Source: Candidatus Dadabacteria bacterium
GTDB taxonomy: Bacteria; Desulfobacterota_D; UBA1144; Nemesobacterales; Nemesobacteraceae
DNA: 29,718 nt
Reading direction: 5' to 3'
NCBI GenBank assembly: GCA_026709745.1
Contig: JAPOSJ010000126.1
Span: 1-29,718 of the forward strand
Shown one piece after another: positions 1 to 8,134 of this stretch. Position numbers and translations under genes: made by a program. Below the pieces are notes generated by a model. The model was not told the origin of the DNA, did not search any database, and worked only from the letters and a program-made list of their open reading frames with translations. The first letter of the stretch is position 1, and each line of letters opens with the position of its first letter.

Positions 1-820
1 GTAAGCTCGTCCCGTGAATAATAACGCTCAGACCGCTTGGTCCGCGGCTGAACTTCAAGCCGTTTTGTTATCCTTTATATAGACGATTGTGGAGACGAAA
101 TCATAGGCGGGAAACAAGAAAGAACTGCGTTCCGTCCATCAAAATGCTTTCCCGCCGGAAAATAGTGATGTCTCAAGGCAGGTTGCCAACCTCGTCAACG
201 TCCAAAAGCCTTCTCTCAGGCATGTCCATGCCGATAAGCCTAGCAAGTGTCATCATCGAGAATTCACACTCAGGTATTCCGGCAAAATGAAGCGAAGGCA
301 GCTTAATTATCCACGAACCACCGATGCCCCTTGCTGGAAGGGCAAGGTCGCCTCTAGATTCTTCAGCAACCGAGAACTTAAGCTGCACATAATACCCGCC
401 AGAGAAATGCGAAGCGCATTCTCGTCTTGCAAATTGTCACGACTTCCATCAGAAGATTCAGACGGCCATGGCCCGCAGGCCTGACGGTTATCGCTCTCGG
501 TAGATCCTCGCCCAGAGCTTGGAGCAAGAAAAATTCCCGGTCAGACTTCACTCCGGCGTGCCCCGCCAGATAGGAGCGCATGCACCCTTACAGAAGCAGG
601 TTTGAAAAAACGATATAAGCTGTATCTGCCTGGGTGGGAACTTCGTAATCAGTTCCCCGAACCGGTGGTCCTTGAACCCGAGGCTGATCACAGGTCTTAC
701 GGTATTCTCCACATAGGAGCGTTTAAAGGCGAACAAAGTGTGATCGTTGCCTCTACGCACGTAAGCATGGCTACGGGAGTACCCATGAAGCAGAACCTCA
801 AGAATATGAAAGTCAGTCAT
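1..820 (-). pseudogene. Decayed HipA-type serine/threonine kinase toxin (frameshifted, internally deleted, runs off the left edge)
   Basis: Pieces of a HipA-like protein lie in order on the minus strand in different frames. From about 820 to 548 comes the N-terminal subdomain: an LHG start region, TLFAF, then RPVISLGFKD and GELITKF. A shift then leads to MRSYLAGHAGVK and LLQALGEDLPRAITV (581 down to about 480), and another to KFSVAEE, GSWIIKLP, ECEFSMMTLARLIGMDMPE and VDEVGNLP (388-173). After a stop, the next recognisable piece is FPAYDFVSTIVYI (about 115-75), which in HipA proteins follows the catalytic loop, and then RYYSRDEL near position 1. The Asp-containing catalytic core normally between VDEVGNLP and YDFVST is missing, so both frameshifts and an internal deletion have killed it. 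No convincing HipB partner is seen upstream (833-913). Confidence 0.82.
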
Positions 821-913
821 CATCTTCCCCATACAAGCTGTAAAATGGCTAAGGTGGCGGATGTGTTGGGAGAGATGTTTGCCTGCTGAAACTGACGAAA
901 GTAAACGCCGAAG

Positions 914-1519
914 TTAGACAAAGTTGATACCAATTATGTTTTCAACTAATTTGTAAACAGTTGTTCCATTACTGTGTGGCCACTGGGAGCAGGCAGAAGC
1001 ATCCAGTTCTCTAGCTCGCTGCACAGCCTTCTCAATCATAGCTCTTGAAATATTCCTTTTGTTAATGTCTTTGGCATAATTGGGCATATGACGTCTCAAC
1101 CTCTGGGAACAGACCTGAGAACTGCTGATACCCTTTCCATCTTCAAAATGCAGAAGCAGCCAGAATTCAAACTTGGGATTGCTCAGAGCGAAACCATAAT
1201 TTTGAGCTTCCCCTGACCATTCGCTAAGTTCTAGAAGTTGCTCATCCGTCCATTGGTCTTTATCTACGACAAGCCAAGCCTCATCTGATTCCCTAAGATT
1301 TACTTCTTTCAAATAATCTCTCATTCTCTTAAGCACTTGTCTAGGTGCACTTCTGTCTCCTCCCCTAAGAAACTTGATATGTACAGTACGATTTCTGTCG
1401 TTGAAAATTGAAAAATACTGCGACTCTGTTTTGCTACCTTCAGTAGCGAGCACAAACATTTTCCTGTAACTGCGCTCGCTTGAGGGGCGTCTGAATTTTC
1501 TCCGATGTTTCGGAGAAAT
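914..1519 (-). CDS. rloB: RloB-like Toprim-domain protein, effector half of an ATPase/Toprim defence pair
   Basis: RloB-family proteins carry a Toprim-like fold related to OLD nucleases and pair with an ABC-type ATPase. The motif LATEGSKTESQYF gives the conserved acidic residue, and WLVVDKDQW gives the Toprim DxD; NPKFEFWLLLHF is also typical. The first ordinary start codon is the ATG at 1459 (181 aa), but the frame stays open upstream and encodes a basic RRKFRRPSSERSYRK stretch like the N-termini of other RloB proteins. An ATT at 1519 overlaps the stop of the upstream ATPase (TAATT) and sits 7 nt after a GGAGGGAGG ribosome-binding site. I therefore place the start at 1519 (201 aa, about the usual family length). 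Nuclease activity is inferred from the fold. Second gene of a two-gene operon. Confidence 0.8.
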   Translation of the reverse strand: MSPKHRRKFRRPSSERSYRKMFVLATEGSKTESQYFSIFNDRNRTVHIKFLRGGDRSAPRQVLKRMRDYLKEVNLRESDEAWLVVDKDQWTDEQLLELSEWSGEAQNYGFALSNPKFEFWLLLHFEDGKGISSSQVCSQRLRRHMPNYAKDINKRNISRAMIEKAVQRARELDASACSQWPHSNGTTVYKLVENIIGINFV

Positions 1520-2841
1520 TAACTGTCCTCCCTCCAGTTAATTTCAGCATTATTTAAAGAGAACCTAGGAATGCCACCCAATCGCCCCTGAAGATAGCTT
1601 TTACGAATATCCTTGTCATAGCGGATACCTTTGTAGTCGTTAAAGGAAAAAATTTCGGAACTTCCCTCGGAGTTTTTCTCAGTAACCCACATTTCATCAC
1701 GACGGAAAAGACGCTGATCCATAAGGGAGACATCGTGCATGGTGAACATCAACTGCCCGCGGCTCTGCGCATTGCAGCTGGCTAGGTAAGTTTGGATCAG
1801 TTTTCTCGTAAGCAAAGGGTGAAGGCTTCGGTCCAGTTCATCAATTACATATACCCTGTTCAAACCAAAAGCCGGTTCGCCGAGAAAGGCTGGAAGCAGA
1901 TCAATTACCCTGCGGGAACCTTCTGATTCCTGATGAAATTCAAATTTGGCATCCGTTCCGTCAGTTTTGGGGTGAAACGTTACCAGTTTGTTCGCCACAA
2001 CGTCTCCGTTAGTTCGTGTAAAAACAAAACGTTCGCTACCAACACTGATTTCAACGTATCTGCCTTCTTTAATTTCTTCCTTCAGTTTATTTTTGAAGCC
2101 CTCTTCCAAAGGAATGCTGTCGAAGCGTATCTTTTCGAAATTCAGACTGGAAATACCCGTATCAAGTTGGGGAATTATTTTATTGATCGCATCGCGCATC
2201 GGATGTTCTTCATCAAGCAGAAATTCGAATCTTCTGTAAACCGAATCCGGGGCAATCAACTGCAGGGAATTTCTGAACCAGTCATAAACCGGTTTGAAAT
2301 CGAGAACCTTCTGAGATATAGAATTTGTAAGAAAAAGCTGGTTTTCCCTTGTGCCCCGAAAAGCAAAAAGTAGGAACTGTTTGTCGCTGAGGGACCTGTG
2401 AAAATTCGGTTCGTCCCCTTGGCGATCATACAGGGTCTTCTCTCCTGTGCTCGTAATCTGGATAAGCTTCTCCTCGACAATAGTCTTTCTGGTCGCGGCA
2501 AAGCTGAGTTCGTAGATTTTTTCATTAACCAGCAGTTCTATCCTGAACTTGGAAGGTTTTTCCATATATCCACTTATGAGCCGATGCGGCTCTACGGGAA
2601 TAAGTCTGTCAGGACCCGTTCCTTCAAGAACAAGATTTTTGACAAAATCGAGAGCCCTGAAGAAATTGGTTTTGCCCGAGGCATTGGCTCCATAGATTGC
2701 AGTAACGGGCAGAATTCTCATCTGGTATTTCTCGACCTTCGGGATCCGGTTTCCATGCTGTCTTTCCCGGCTTGCAACCATCAAGAAAGAAACAAGATCA
2801 CGAAAAGACATCCAGTTCTCTATTGAAAAACTTATGATCAT
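1519..2841 (-). CDS. rloA: RloA/COG1106-like AAA ATPase (ABC-type fold), sensor half of the RloAB pair
   Basis: A 440-residue ATPase of the AAA_15/AAA_21 (SMC/ABC-like) group. It opens with MIISFSIENWMSFRD, the usual start of this family. Walker A is GANASGKTN (about residues 51-59), Walker B is VYVIDELDRSLHP (about 330), and a switch histidine is in FTMHDVSLMD (about 365). The central part between the Walker motifs is the variable insertion that in relatives mediates assembly or sensing. It is first in an operon with the RloB-like Toprim gene, whose proposed start overlaps this stop codon. Related ATPase/Toprim pairs (RloAB, PARIS AriA/AriB, OLD systems) act in phage or plasmid defence, with the ATPase controlling a toxic nuclease. 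The reading frame is intact. The specific trigger cannot be read from the sequence. Confidence 0.86.
   Translation of the reverse strand: MIISFSIENWMSFRDLVSFLMVASRERQHGNRIPKVEKYQMRILPVTAIYGANASGKTNFFRALDFVKNLVLEGTGPDRLIPVEPHRLISGYMEKPSKFRIELLVNEKIYELSFAATRKTIVEEKLIQITSTGEKTLYDRQGDEPNFHRSLSDKQFLLFAFRGTRENQLFLTNSISQKVLDFKPVYDWFRNSLQLIAPDSVYRRFEFLLDEEHPMRDAINKIIPQLDTGISSLNFEKIRFDSIPLEEGFKNKLKEEIKEGRYVEISVGSERFVFTRTNGDVVANKLVTFHPKTDGTDAKFEFHQESEGSRRVIDLLPAFLGEPAFGLNRVYVIDELDRSLHPLLTRKLIQTYLASCNAQSRGQLMFTMHDVSLMDQRLFRRDEMWVTEKNSEGSSEIFSFNDYKGIRYDKDIRKSYLQGRLGGIPRFSLNNAEINWREDS
1527..1535 (-). promoter_or_regulatory. Strong ribosome-binding site for rloB inside the end of rloA
   Basis: On the minus strand the last codons of the ATPase contain GGAGGGAGG, 7 nt before the ATT at 1519 and about 67 nt before the ATG at 1459. 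The spacing fits ATT and not ATG, which is the main argument for the upstream start. Confidence 0.6.
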
Positions 2842-2880
2842 TTGATGTATTTTTATACGATATTAACTCATTAGATATAC

Positions 2881-2894
2881 TTTATGTACATAAA
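2881..2894. promoter_or_regulatory. Perfect 14-bp palindrome upstream of rloAB (possible operator)
   Basis: TTTATGTACATAAA is a perfect palindrome about 40 bp upstream of the RloA start codon, in an AT-rich stretch that also has TATAAA-like -10 candidates on the minus strand. Position and symmetry suggest a repressor site or a promoter-proximal operator. No regulator gene is adjacent, so this is inference. Confidence 0.35.
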
Positions 2895-3048
2895 ATAAGC
2901 ACTAAAAACAAGTTTAAAAGAGAAAAAATCTCTTAAATTGGCTACCTCATTCTAGACAGAAACAAGCCCCGCTCCCTCAGGGAAAAACTTTCGGAAAAGA
3001 GCAAACAGAAAGGGAGGATTCGCTACCTTTATCTGTAGAGAAAAAACA

Positions 3049-3612
3049 ATGAGAATATGGGCACTCAGAGAATTGCTGGATCTGCTGTCGGAAAACGATA
3101 TACACGCTTTCACAAACGGGATGGTCAGATTTTTCTCCTAGGTAAACAGGAAAAAATCTGAAAAAGACTCTTAAAAATCCATTAAGGGCAACCTAATCGA
3201 AAGAGTCTGCCGGGGCGTATACTCTTGTATACGCAGGCCAACTCGCAAAACCACTACAAACTTGAATCAGTCACGTTCGCGCTTCGTAGGGGAAAATATT
3301 CTTACATAAGTCTTGAGACGGCTCTTTCGGAATACCACATAACAAGCAAGATTGCTCTTAACCACTTTTATTGTTATGAAGACGGGAAGAAACCAGAAAT
3401 ACAAAACACCCTACAAGATAATAGAGTTTACTCATACTTCGCGAGCGGAATTCGATATTGTGCTCAATACCCACCGGTAGGATGGAAAGCCACTCAGGGC
3501 AGCCAATCCCGAGACGGCTTTTTAAAACCTGAAGCGGGCGGGATGAAACATTCACATAGTTTCATTGGAGACTTATCATGAGGTGACCCGCAACCTCAGT
3601 TGCGTTAACTGA
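3049..3612 (+). pseudogene. Broken AbiEi-family type IV antitoxin
   Basis: The remains read in order through different frames. From ATG 3049 comes MRIWALRELLDLLSENDIHAF, then in another frame GNLIERVCRGVY (about 3185-3220). The next piece is LRRGKYSYISLETALSEY (about 3280-3335), followed by TPYKIIEFTHTSR after a further shift (about 3405-3450). DGKPLRAANPETAF and LKRAG follow, interrupted by stops. In intact AbiEi-like antitoxins these blocks are contiguous: a helix-turn-helix, a basic linker, the YVSLESALSEYG motif, the TPYG(V/T)IEFTHT motif and a C-terminal LKR.G segment. At least two frameshifts plus in-frame stops make it non-functional. No AbiEii nucleotidyltransferase follows, so the toxin has been lost or was never adjacent. 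Confidence 0.75.
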
Positions 3613-3767
3613 AAAAATCTGAAGAATTGTCACAAGCTCCCCGGTCCTCTCAAATCTGCACCTGATAACCTCATCGCGGAGAAATCCTCAAATTTACGTC
3701 TCTCTGCAAGGCGCGGCACATTGCGATACTGGCCTAGTCCACTTCCGAATGCAGTAGCAACATGTAT

Positions 3768-3797
3768 TTACTAACAATCCCGGATTCACTATATAAT
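3768..3797 (+). promoter_or_regulatory. Sigma70-type promoter very close to the start of the small exported protein
   Basis: A perfect TATAAT (3792-3797) lies 18 nt after TTACTA (3768-3773). The -10 box ends only 8 nt before the ATG at 3806 and no Shine-Dalgarno sequence fits between, so the transcript would be leaderless or nearly so. Confidence 0.5.
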
Positions 3798-3805
3798 ATA
3801 AGAGT

Positions 3806-4198
3806 ATGAAGAAACTTCTTCTTTTGATCGTCGCGCTCTGCCTCTTTCCCTTAGGAGCTCTTGCCGGAGGACTGCCCGCCGATTCCCCTGAAACCGCAGC
3901 ACCGCCCATCACAGAAGGCGCCGGAGGAAAAATCTTCATACATCCCGAAACGGGAGAGATTCTTACCTACAGGCAATGGCTTGATCTCGGAATCGAAGAG
4001 CAGAAACCCGACCCACAAGCCCTCCCGGAAGACCGCACCGGTCAAAAAGAGAACTTTCCAGAGGTACTTCAGGGGAAACGCGTTGAGCTTGAAAACGGGG
4101 ATTACGTAATAGTCGTCGACATGCCCCCCTCTCATGGTGTCCACACAAGGGTGCGCATGGACAAGGACGGAGTGCCTCAAATAGAATGCAATCACTAG
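3806..4198 (+). CDS. Small exported protein of unknown function
   Basis: 130 residues. The N-terminus is a clear Sec signal peptide: MKK, a leucine-rich core, and an ALA-like cleavage site near residues 19-21. The mature part is Pro/Gly-rich and contains HPETGEILTYRQWLDLGI (about residues 51-68) and a GDYVIVVDMPPSHG segment. I do not recognise a family with a known function. The start is chosen because it creates the signal peptide and lies just after a perfect TATAAT. Its 3' end overlaps the next gene by 13 nt, so the two are probably co-expressed; the partner is an exported zinc protease, and a role with it (substrate, chaperone or inhibitor) is only a guess. Confidence 0.72.
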   Translation: MKKLLLLIVALCLFPLGALAGGLPADSPETAAPPITEGAGGKIFIHPETGEILTYRQWLDLGIEEQKPDPQALPEDRTGQKENFPEVLQGKRVELENGDYVIVVDMPPSHGVHTRVRMDKDGVPQIECNH

Positions 4199-5568
4199 CA
4201 CGGACTGAGAAAACCCTCTCCATAATTCTCTTCGTGCTGGCCACTATTTTCTTGGCAGAGCGTCCGTGCGCAGCTGTTGAGATTCGTGAAATATATTCAG
4301 ACACTGCAGACGAAGGGTTTAACGACCGGACTCCCCTCACGCAGGACCAGATAGCCATGCTCTCGGCGCGCGGAAATACCGCCCGGACTCTCGGAGAAGC
4401 CAGAAAAAAGGCTTTTGAGTACGCAACTTCCACTTTGGAGAGCAGGCTCACCAACTCAAGCATAATAAGGATAGAGGCCGAATTCGTATTTTTCGACGAG
4501 CAGGAAGACCCGCTTAACCCTGGTCAGTGCGGTCAATTAGGAAACATAGTAGTAGTCGGATTTGCGGGACCCACGGGTTATGGCTTCCAAGGAAGCAGAC
4601 TCGATGTGGAATTTAACAACTCAGATCCCCCCATGCAGATAAACTCACCGGGGCTTGGAACCGGCTATCCTTACGCGCTTTTTGAAGCCCTTGGGCATGG
4701 AAATCTGAACGGACAGGATGCCGATATCCAGATCAAGTTCACCAAGTGCGTGGATTTTTACTACGGGTTAACTGAAGCTCCTGCCGGAAGTAACCTTGTT
4801 GATTTTGTTCAGCTCGCAATCCATGAGATCATGCACGGAATCGGGTTTCTCTCTTTGATCAGAAGCGACGGCAGTTATCCCACCATAAATGTAGATCTGA
4901 GCGGAACAAGAAACGGGCAAGCTTTCACAGCCTCCGCAAGAATAGTGCTTCGGACAATTTTCGACGAGCAGCTTTACTCAGAAGCAGATGGCGACACTCT
5001 GGTCGATATCACTCCCCAGAAGAGGTCCTTCGCGCTCACTTCACAGACAGGGCTTCTCTGGGAAGGGACTGACGGAGGGAGGAACTCACACAGCTGCGGA
5101 GTAAGGATCGCGGAGGCAGTACCCTCCTCCGCGAGGGCAAACGATGGAAAACCACTGCTCCACGCCCCAGCGCTTTTCACTGAAGCCTCATCCGTCTCGC
5201 ATGTGTACTCAACCGCGGGGGACACAATGGAAGCAACAGCTCCCTCACCGAGAAAGATGGAACTCTCTCTCGGCATGCTGAGTGACCTAGGCTGGCAAGT
5301 AAGTGGCCTTCCGTCTGGGTGCGCGCCCACAGAAACGACAAATAACCCATCACCACCATCTACAGAACCGGAACCTGAGCCAGAGCTCGATCCAGATCCA
5401 GAAGAAGAGCTGCCCTCACCAGCCAGCCCGGATCAGTCGGGAGGGGGATGCGCACTTGCTTCGGGCAAGACAAAAGACCATGGACAAACCGCTCCGCTTT
5501 ACCTGCTGCTCGGCACTTTCGCCATATTCACGGCCCTCTCACGTAAAAACCGCTCCGCAACGGAATAA
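4186..5568 (+). CDS. Exported M10-like zinc metalloprotease with C-terminal GGGC membrane-anchor sorting signal
   Basis: 460 residues. A signal peptide covers about residues 1-30 (hydrophobic IILFVLATIFL). The zinc motif HEIMHGIGF has H213, E214 and H217. A third metal ligand is likely H339 in SSVSH, followed by LSLGMLSDLGW, as in the leishmanolysin/PA-domain-like group where the third ligand is distant. A low-complexity Pro/Glu/Asp stalk (about 385-410) leads to GGGC (419-422), a hydrophobic helix (PLYLLLGTFAIFTAL) and a basic tail (RKNR). That tripartite end is the pattern of CTERM-type sorting signals (GGGC variants resemble the MYXO-, JDVT- and Synerg-CTERM groups), so the protease is probably surface-anchored through the Cys. 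It overlaps the preceding small exported protein by 13 nt and is followed by a terminator. Confidence 0.8.
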   Translation: MQSLARTEKTLSIILFVLATIFLAERPCAAVEIREIYSDTADEGFNDRTPLTQDQIAMLSARGNTARTLGEARKKAFEYATSTLESRLTNSSIIRIEAEFVFFDEQEDPLNPGQCGQLGNIVVVGFAGPTGYGFQGSRLDVEFNNSDPPMQINSPGLGTGYPYALFEALGHGNLNGQDADIQIKFTKCVDFYYGLTEAPAGSNLVDFVQLAIHEIMHGIGFLSLIRSDGSYPTINVDLSGTRNGQAFTASARIVLRTIFDEQLYSEADGDTLVDITPQKRSFALTSQTGLLWEGTDGGRNSHSCGVRIAEAVPSSARANDGKPLLHAPALFTEASSVSHVYSTAGDTMEATAPSPRKMELSLGMLSDLGWQVSGLPSGCAPTETTNNPSPPSTEPEPEPELDPDPEEELPSPASPDQSGGGCALASGKTKDHGQTAPLYLLLGTFAIFTALSRKNRSATE

Positions 5569-5590
5569 AAAGATTTTCACAAGAACAGAA

Positions 5591-5641
5591 CTGTGTCCGA
5601 GGAGAAACGCCGCAGCGGACGGACACAGCGGCAGTTTTTTT
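5591..5641 (+). terminator. Probable rho-independent terminator after the metalloprotease
   Basis: CTGTGTCCG (5591-5599) pairs with CGGACACAG (5620-5628), and an alternative GCCGC/GCGGC stem (5609-5613 with 5628-5632) lies closer to a run of seven T (5635-5641). It starts 23 nt past the stop codon of the protease. Confidence 0.55.
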
Positions 5642-6117
5642 ACCCCCACCCTCTCTCGGACATTGACGGGGGGGGCGATGTTCCCGATAAAGATTAGGGA
5701 TAGTGGCCGTAACTTCCGGAGAGGGGATTGACACTAGTGGAGCGCTTACCGATCTGTTTCTGCAGATATCCCGTACCCCGCGTGGGAATAAAGCTGGGGG
5801 CCCATGGCGCTGATAAAGATCATGATGCACGCGGGCAGTCCCGTGGTGAAATTGAGAAAGCGGATATACTTAGCGCAGAAGATCCCGGGGATGCAAAGCG
5901 GCTTCAGGACATCACAGAAGGGGTGGGGAAATACCTTGATAATGCAAAGGGAAAGATCCTTCGCGGGAGGAGAGAATATCCCGCATCAAAAAGACAATTG
6001 AGAGAAACGGGGCTCAGCAGACAGAAAATGATGGCCGCAGCTGATGTGCACAGAGCACGGCAGTAAAATCGCACATGCAAAACATCGGCTCCGGGAGTTT
6101 CAGATCATCTTGCTTTA
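5642..6117. other. No supported gene
   Basis: An open frame from a TTG at 5728 to 6066 on the plus strand encodes 112 residues (contains GDAKRLQDITEGVGKYLDN). It has no recognised motif and no good ribosome-binding site, and other frames across it are equally open. It may be the eroded tail of a lost gene; I found no family to name. Confidence 0.4.
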
Positions 6118-7302
6118 TCACTCACCCAAGCGGTGTTTGCGAAGAATCGATACCATCTCCCTAAGACCGATCGCCTCAACGCCCTCGGCGAGCGGATAGC
6201 GCTCCCCGTCCGCTGTGACGACAAAGCAGCGCTCGGGTCTTAAGTCTTGTACCGCATTTCGAAAGCCCTTTCCCAGCGCGCCTCCGGCACTGCGTTTGAT
6301 CTCGACTGCCCAGGGAGCCCGGCTTCCGGGAAGTTCAAGCACAAGGTCAATTTCAGCTCCCGCCGCGGTACGGTAAAAACTTGCCATGGTTCTTGTAGGA
6401 GCGGCGCAGAGAAGGTTTTCTATCACGAAACCCTCCCAGCTCATCCCGACTACGGGATGGCCGGCAAGGGAGTTATGATCCGCAATGCCGAGCAGGGCGT
6501 GAACGATGCCGCTGTCGCGCACGTAGAGTTTCGGGGAACGTACGAGACGCTTTTTCACGTTGGCGTAAAACGGCCGTAGCCTACGTACCAGCAGCAGAGA
6601 AGCGAGCAGATCTATGTAACCGCTGACTGTACGCGCACTTATGGAAAGACCCGACGCAAGCTTTGAGATGTTAAGCAGAGTACCCTGACCGTGGGCAAGC
6701 ATGATCCACAGACGCTCAAGGGTTTCAGCCGGAATCTGCCATCCGAACTGCTGAACATCGCGCTCAAGATAGGTACGGATGAAACCGTCTCGGAAGGCCA
6801 GACTGTCTTCATCGTCCCGAGCCAGAAAACTGTCGGGAAACCCGCCGCGTACCCACAGCGAATTAAGTGAGCCTTCGTCCTCTCCCGCTTCAAGCACACC
6901 CAGAGGATTGAGTTCAACATATTCTATTCGCCCTGCAAGACTTTCTCCCGATTGTCTAAGCAAATCGATCGATGCGGATCCGAGTATCAGGAAACGCCCC
7001 GTCCGCCTGCCCCGGCGTCTTCCCTGATCTATCAGGCCGCGCAGTTCAGAAAAAAGCTCCGGCACGCGGTGAATCTCGTCAAGGATAACCAGACAGTCTT
7101 CATAGGACCTTAGAAATAATGCTGGCTCAGCCAGTTTGGCACGATCCGCACGAGCTTCGAGATCAAGGTACAGCGCTTCTGACTTCCCGGCAATATCAAG
7201 AGCTAAGGTGGTTTTGCCGACCTGGCGCGGACCGATCAGTGCCACGGCGGCCTGCCGGTCAAGGGCTTTTCTTAAAGCGGGGAGAGCATGACGTTTTATC
7301 AT
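6118..7302 (-). CDS. DUF4143-type ATP-binding protein (AAA_14 plus C-terminal nuclease-like domain)
   Basis: 394 residues. Walker A is GPRQVGKTT (24-32) and Walker B is LVILDEIHR (71-79) with D75/E76. LILGSAS is the sensor-1-like strand, and ESLAGRIEYVELNPL is the usual AAA_14 to DUF4143 junction. The C-terminal part has SWEGFVIENLL and then GAEIDLVLEL...WAVEIKRS, the (E)ID...E-x-K pattern of a PD-(D/E)XK-like fold. The family is very widespread in accessory regions and its function is not firmly known; links to TA-like or defence roles are suggested by context only. It is a single-gene unit read on the minus strand. A second, divergent copy lies at 20457-21689. Confidence 0.85.
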   Translation of the reverse strand: MIKRHALPALRKALDRQAAVALIGPRQVGKTTLALDIAGKSEALYLDLEARADRAKLAEPALFLRSYEDCLVILDEIHRVPELFSELRGLIDQGRRRGRRTGRFLILGSASIDLLRQSGESLAGRIEYVELNPLGVLEAGEDEGSLNSLWVRGGFPDSFLARDDEDSLAFRDGFIRTYLERDVQQFGWQIPAETLERLWIMLAHGQGTLLNISKLASGLSISARTVSGYIDLLASLLLVRRLRPFYANVKKRLVRSPKLYVRDSGIVHALLGIADHNSLAGHPVVGMSWEGFVIENLLCAAPTRTMASFYRTAAGAEIDLVLELPGSRAPWAVEIKRSAGGALGKGFRNAVQDLRPERCFVVTADGERYPLAEGVEAIGLREMVSILRKHRLGE

Positions 7303-7340
7303 CCTTGCAAAAGATACATAGCTCTTTTTTATTTACAAGG
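7303..7340. repeat. Inverted repeat at the start of the first DUF4143 gene
   Basis: CCTTGCAAA (7303-7311) and TTTACAAGG (7332-7340) form a 9-bp inverted repeat with one mismatch, spacer 20 nt, directly abutting the start codon at 7302. It could be an operator or an RNA hairpin that hides the start codon. Confidence 0.35.
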
Positions 7341-7497
7341 ATATTTTTCTGTGCAGTTTAGATAATATGAAAGATTCATTCTGGTAATTTGAAGGCAAAT
7401 TGTTTATAATGGCCACCTGTAAACTTAAGCGGGGATTACTGATTTCCGTAAACTGACTAATACTAAGGGAGCTTCTAACGAGACGGACGTTCGCTAT

Positions 7498-7866
7498 ATG
7501 CCTTCCTATGGCGTTGTGGAAGCTGCTCTGTATTTAAGACTCCCCAGTTCCACTTTGCGTGCGTGGATTGGAAGACAATCAGGTTTTGAGCCCCTGATCT
7601 TCCCCGCTCGGGAAAAACCAATTACTCTGTCTTTCATCAATTTAGTTGAGGGGTACGTACTCGCTTCAATACGTAGAAAGTACAGAGTTTCCATGAACAA
7701 AATCAGAAAGGGTCTTGATTTTATAACAAAGAATTACCCTTCTCAAAATCCACTGGCCGAAAAGAATTTCGAGACAGACGGACTATATCTGTTTTTAAGG
7801 GAGGCAGATTTTGTTTATAACATCCCTAGGGAACATGGGCAGATAATACCGGAAGAGATAAATTAA
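7498..7866 (+). CDS. HTH (MerR-like) N-terminal half of a DUF433-type antitoxin, separated from its C-terminal half by a frameshift
   Basis: 122 residues. YGVVEAALYLRLPSSTLRAWI is a winged-helix start like MerR/VapB-type regulators, followed by LSFINLVEGYVLASIRRKYRVSMNKIRKGL. In related proteins of about 220 residues this domain continues directly into YLRRIERD and the DUF433 domain. Here that continuation lies in the +1 frame 8 nt after the stop (7874 onward). The junction is AAT-T-AAAAAATAC; removing one T would restore a single gene. The fragment probably still binds DNA, but the full antitoxin needs either frameshifting or separate translation of the second half. Confidence 0.7.
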   Translation: MPSYGVVEAALYLRLPSSTLRAWIGRQSGFEPLIFPAREKPITLSFINLVEGYVLASIRRKYRVSMNKIRKGLDFITKNYPSQNPLAEKNFETDGLYLFLREADFVYNIPREHGQIIPEEIN

Positions 7867-7873
7867 AAAATAC

Positions 7874-8134
7874 ATGCGAAGAATAGAAAGGGATATGCAC
7901 GGTCTTCCCATCAAGCTCTATCCATTTTCGGGGAACGGAGAGCCGAATGAGCCTAAATCAATCCTGATCGATCCCAAAATTTCATTTGGTCACCCGATTT
8001 TATCCGACATAAGCATCCCGGTAGAAATTATCGTTGAAAGCTACAGGGCAGGAGAATCCATTGGAGAACTGGCCGGGGATTATGAATGCGGCCAGCAAAA
8101 AATTGAAGAAGCAGTCAGATGTCAATTATGGTAA
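7874..8134 (+). CDS. DUF433-domain C-terminal half of the split antitoxin
   Basis: 86 residues starting MRRIERDMHGLPIKLYPF. The DUF433 core follows: SILIDPKISFGHPILSDISIPVEIIVESYRAGESIGELAGDYECG, ending IEEAVRC. DUF433 proteins are antitoxins found immediately before PIN-like toxins of the DUF5615 group, and a remnant of such a toxin follows here. The ATG at 7874 is probably an internal methionine of the ancestral gene, since the preceding in-frame codons (KKY) also fit the family; no close ribosome-binding site precedes it. Confidence 0.68.
   Translation: MRRIERDMHGLPIKLYPFSGNGEPNEPKSILIDPKISFGHPILSDISIPVEIIVESYRAGESIGELAGDYECGQQKIEEAVRCQLW

Noticed and set aside
833..913. Possible hipB antitoxin remnant upstream of hipA
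   Set aside because: Frames contain only a vague NTSATLAILQL stretch; too short to support.
5728..6066. 112-codon frame from a TTG, considered as a creatininase-like remnant
   Set aside because: Only vague resemblance (GDA...TEGVGKYL); no catalytic motif.
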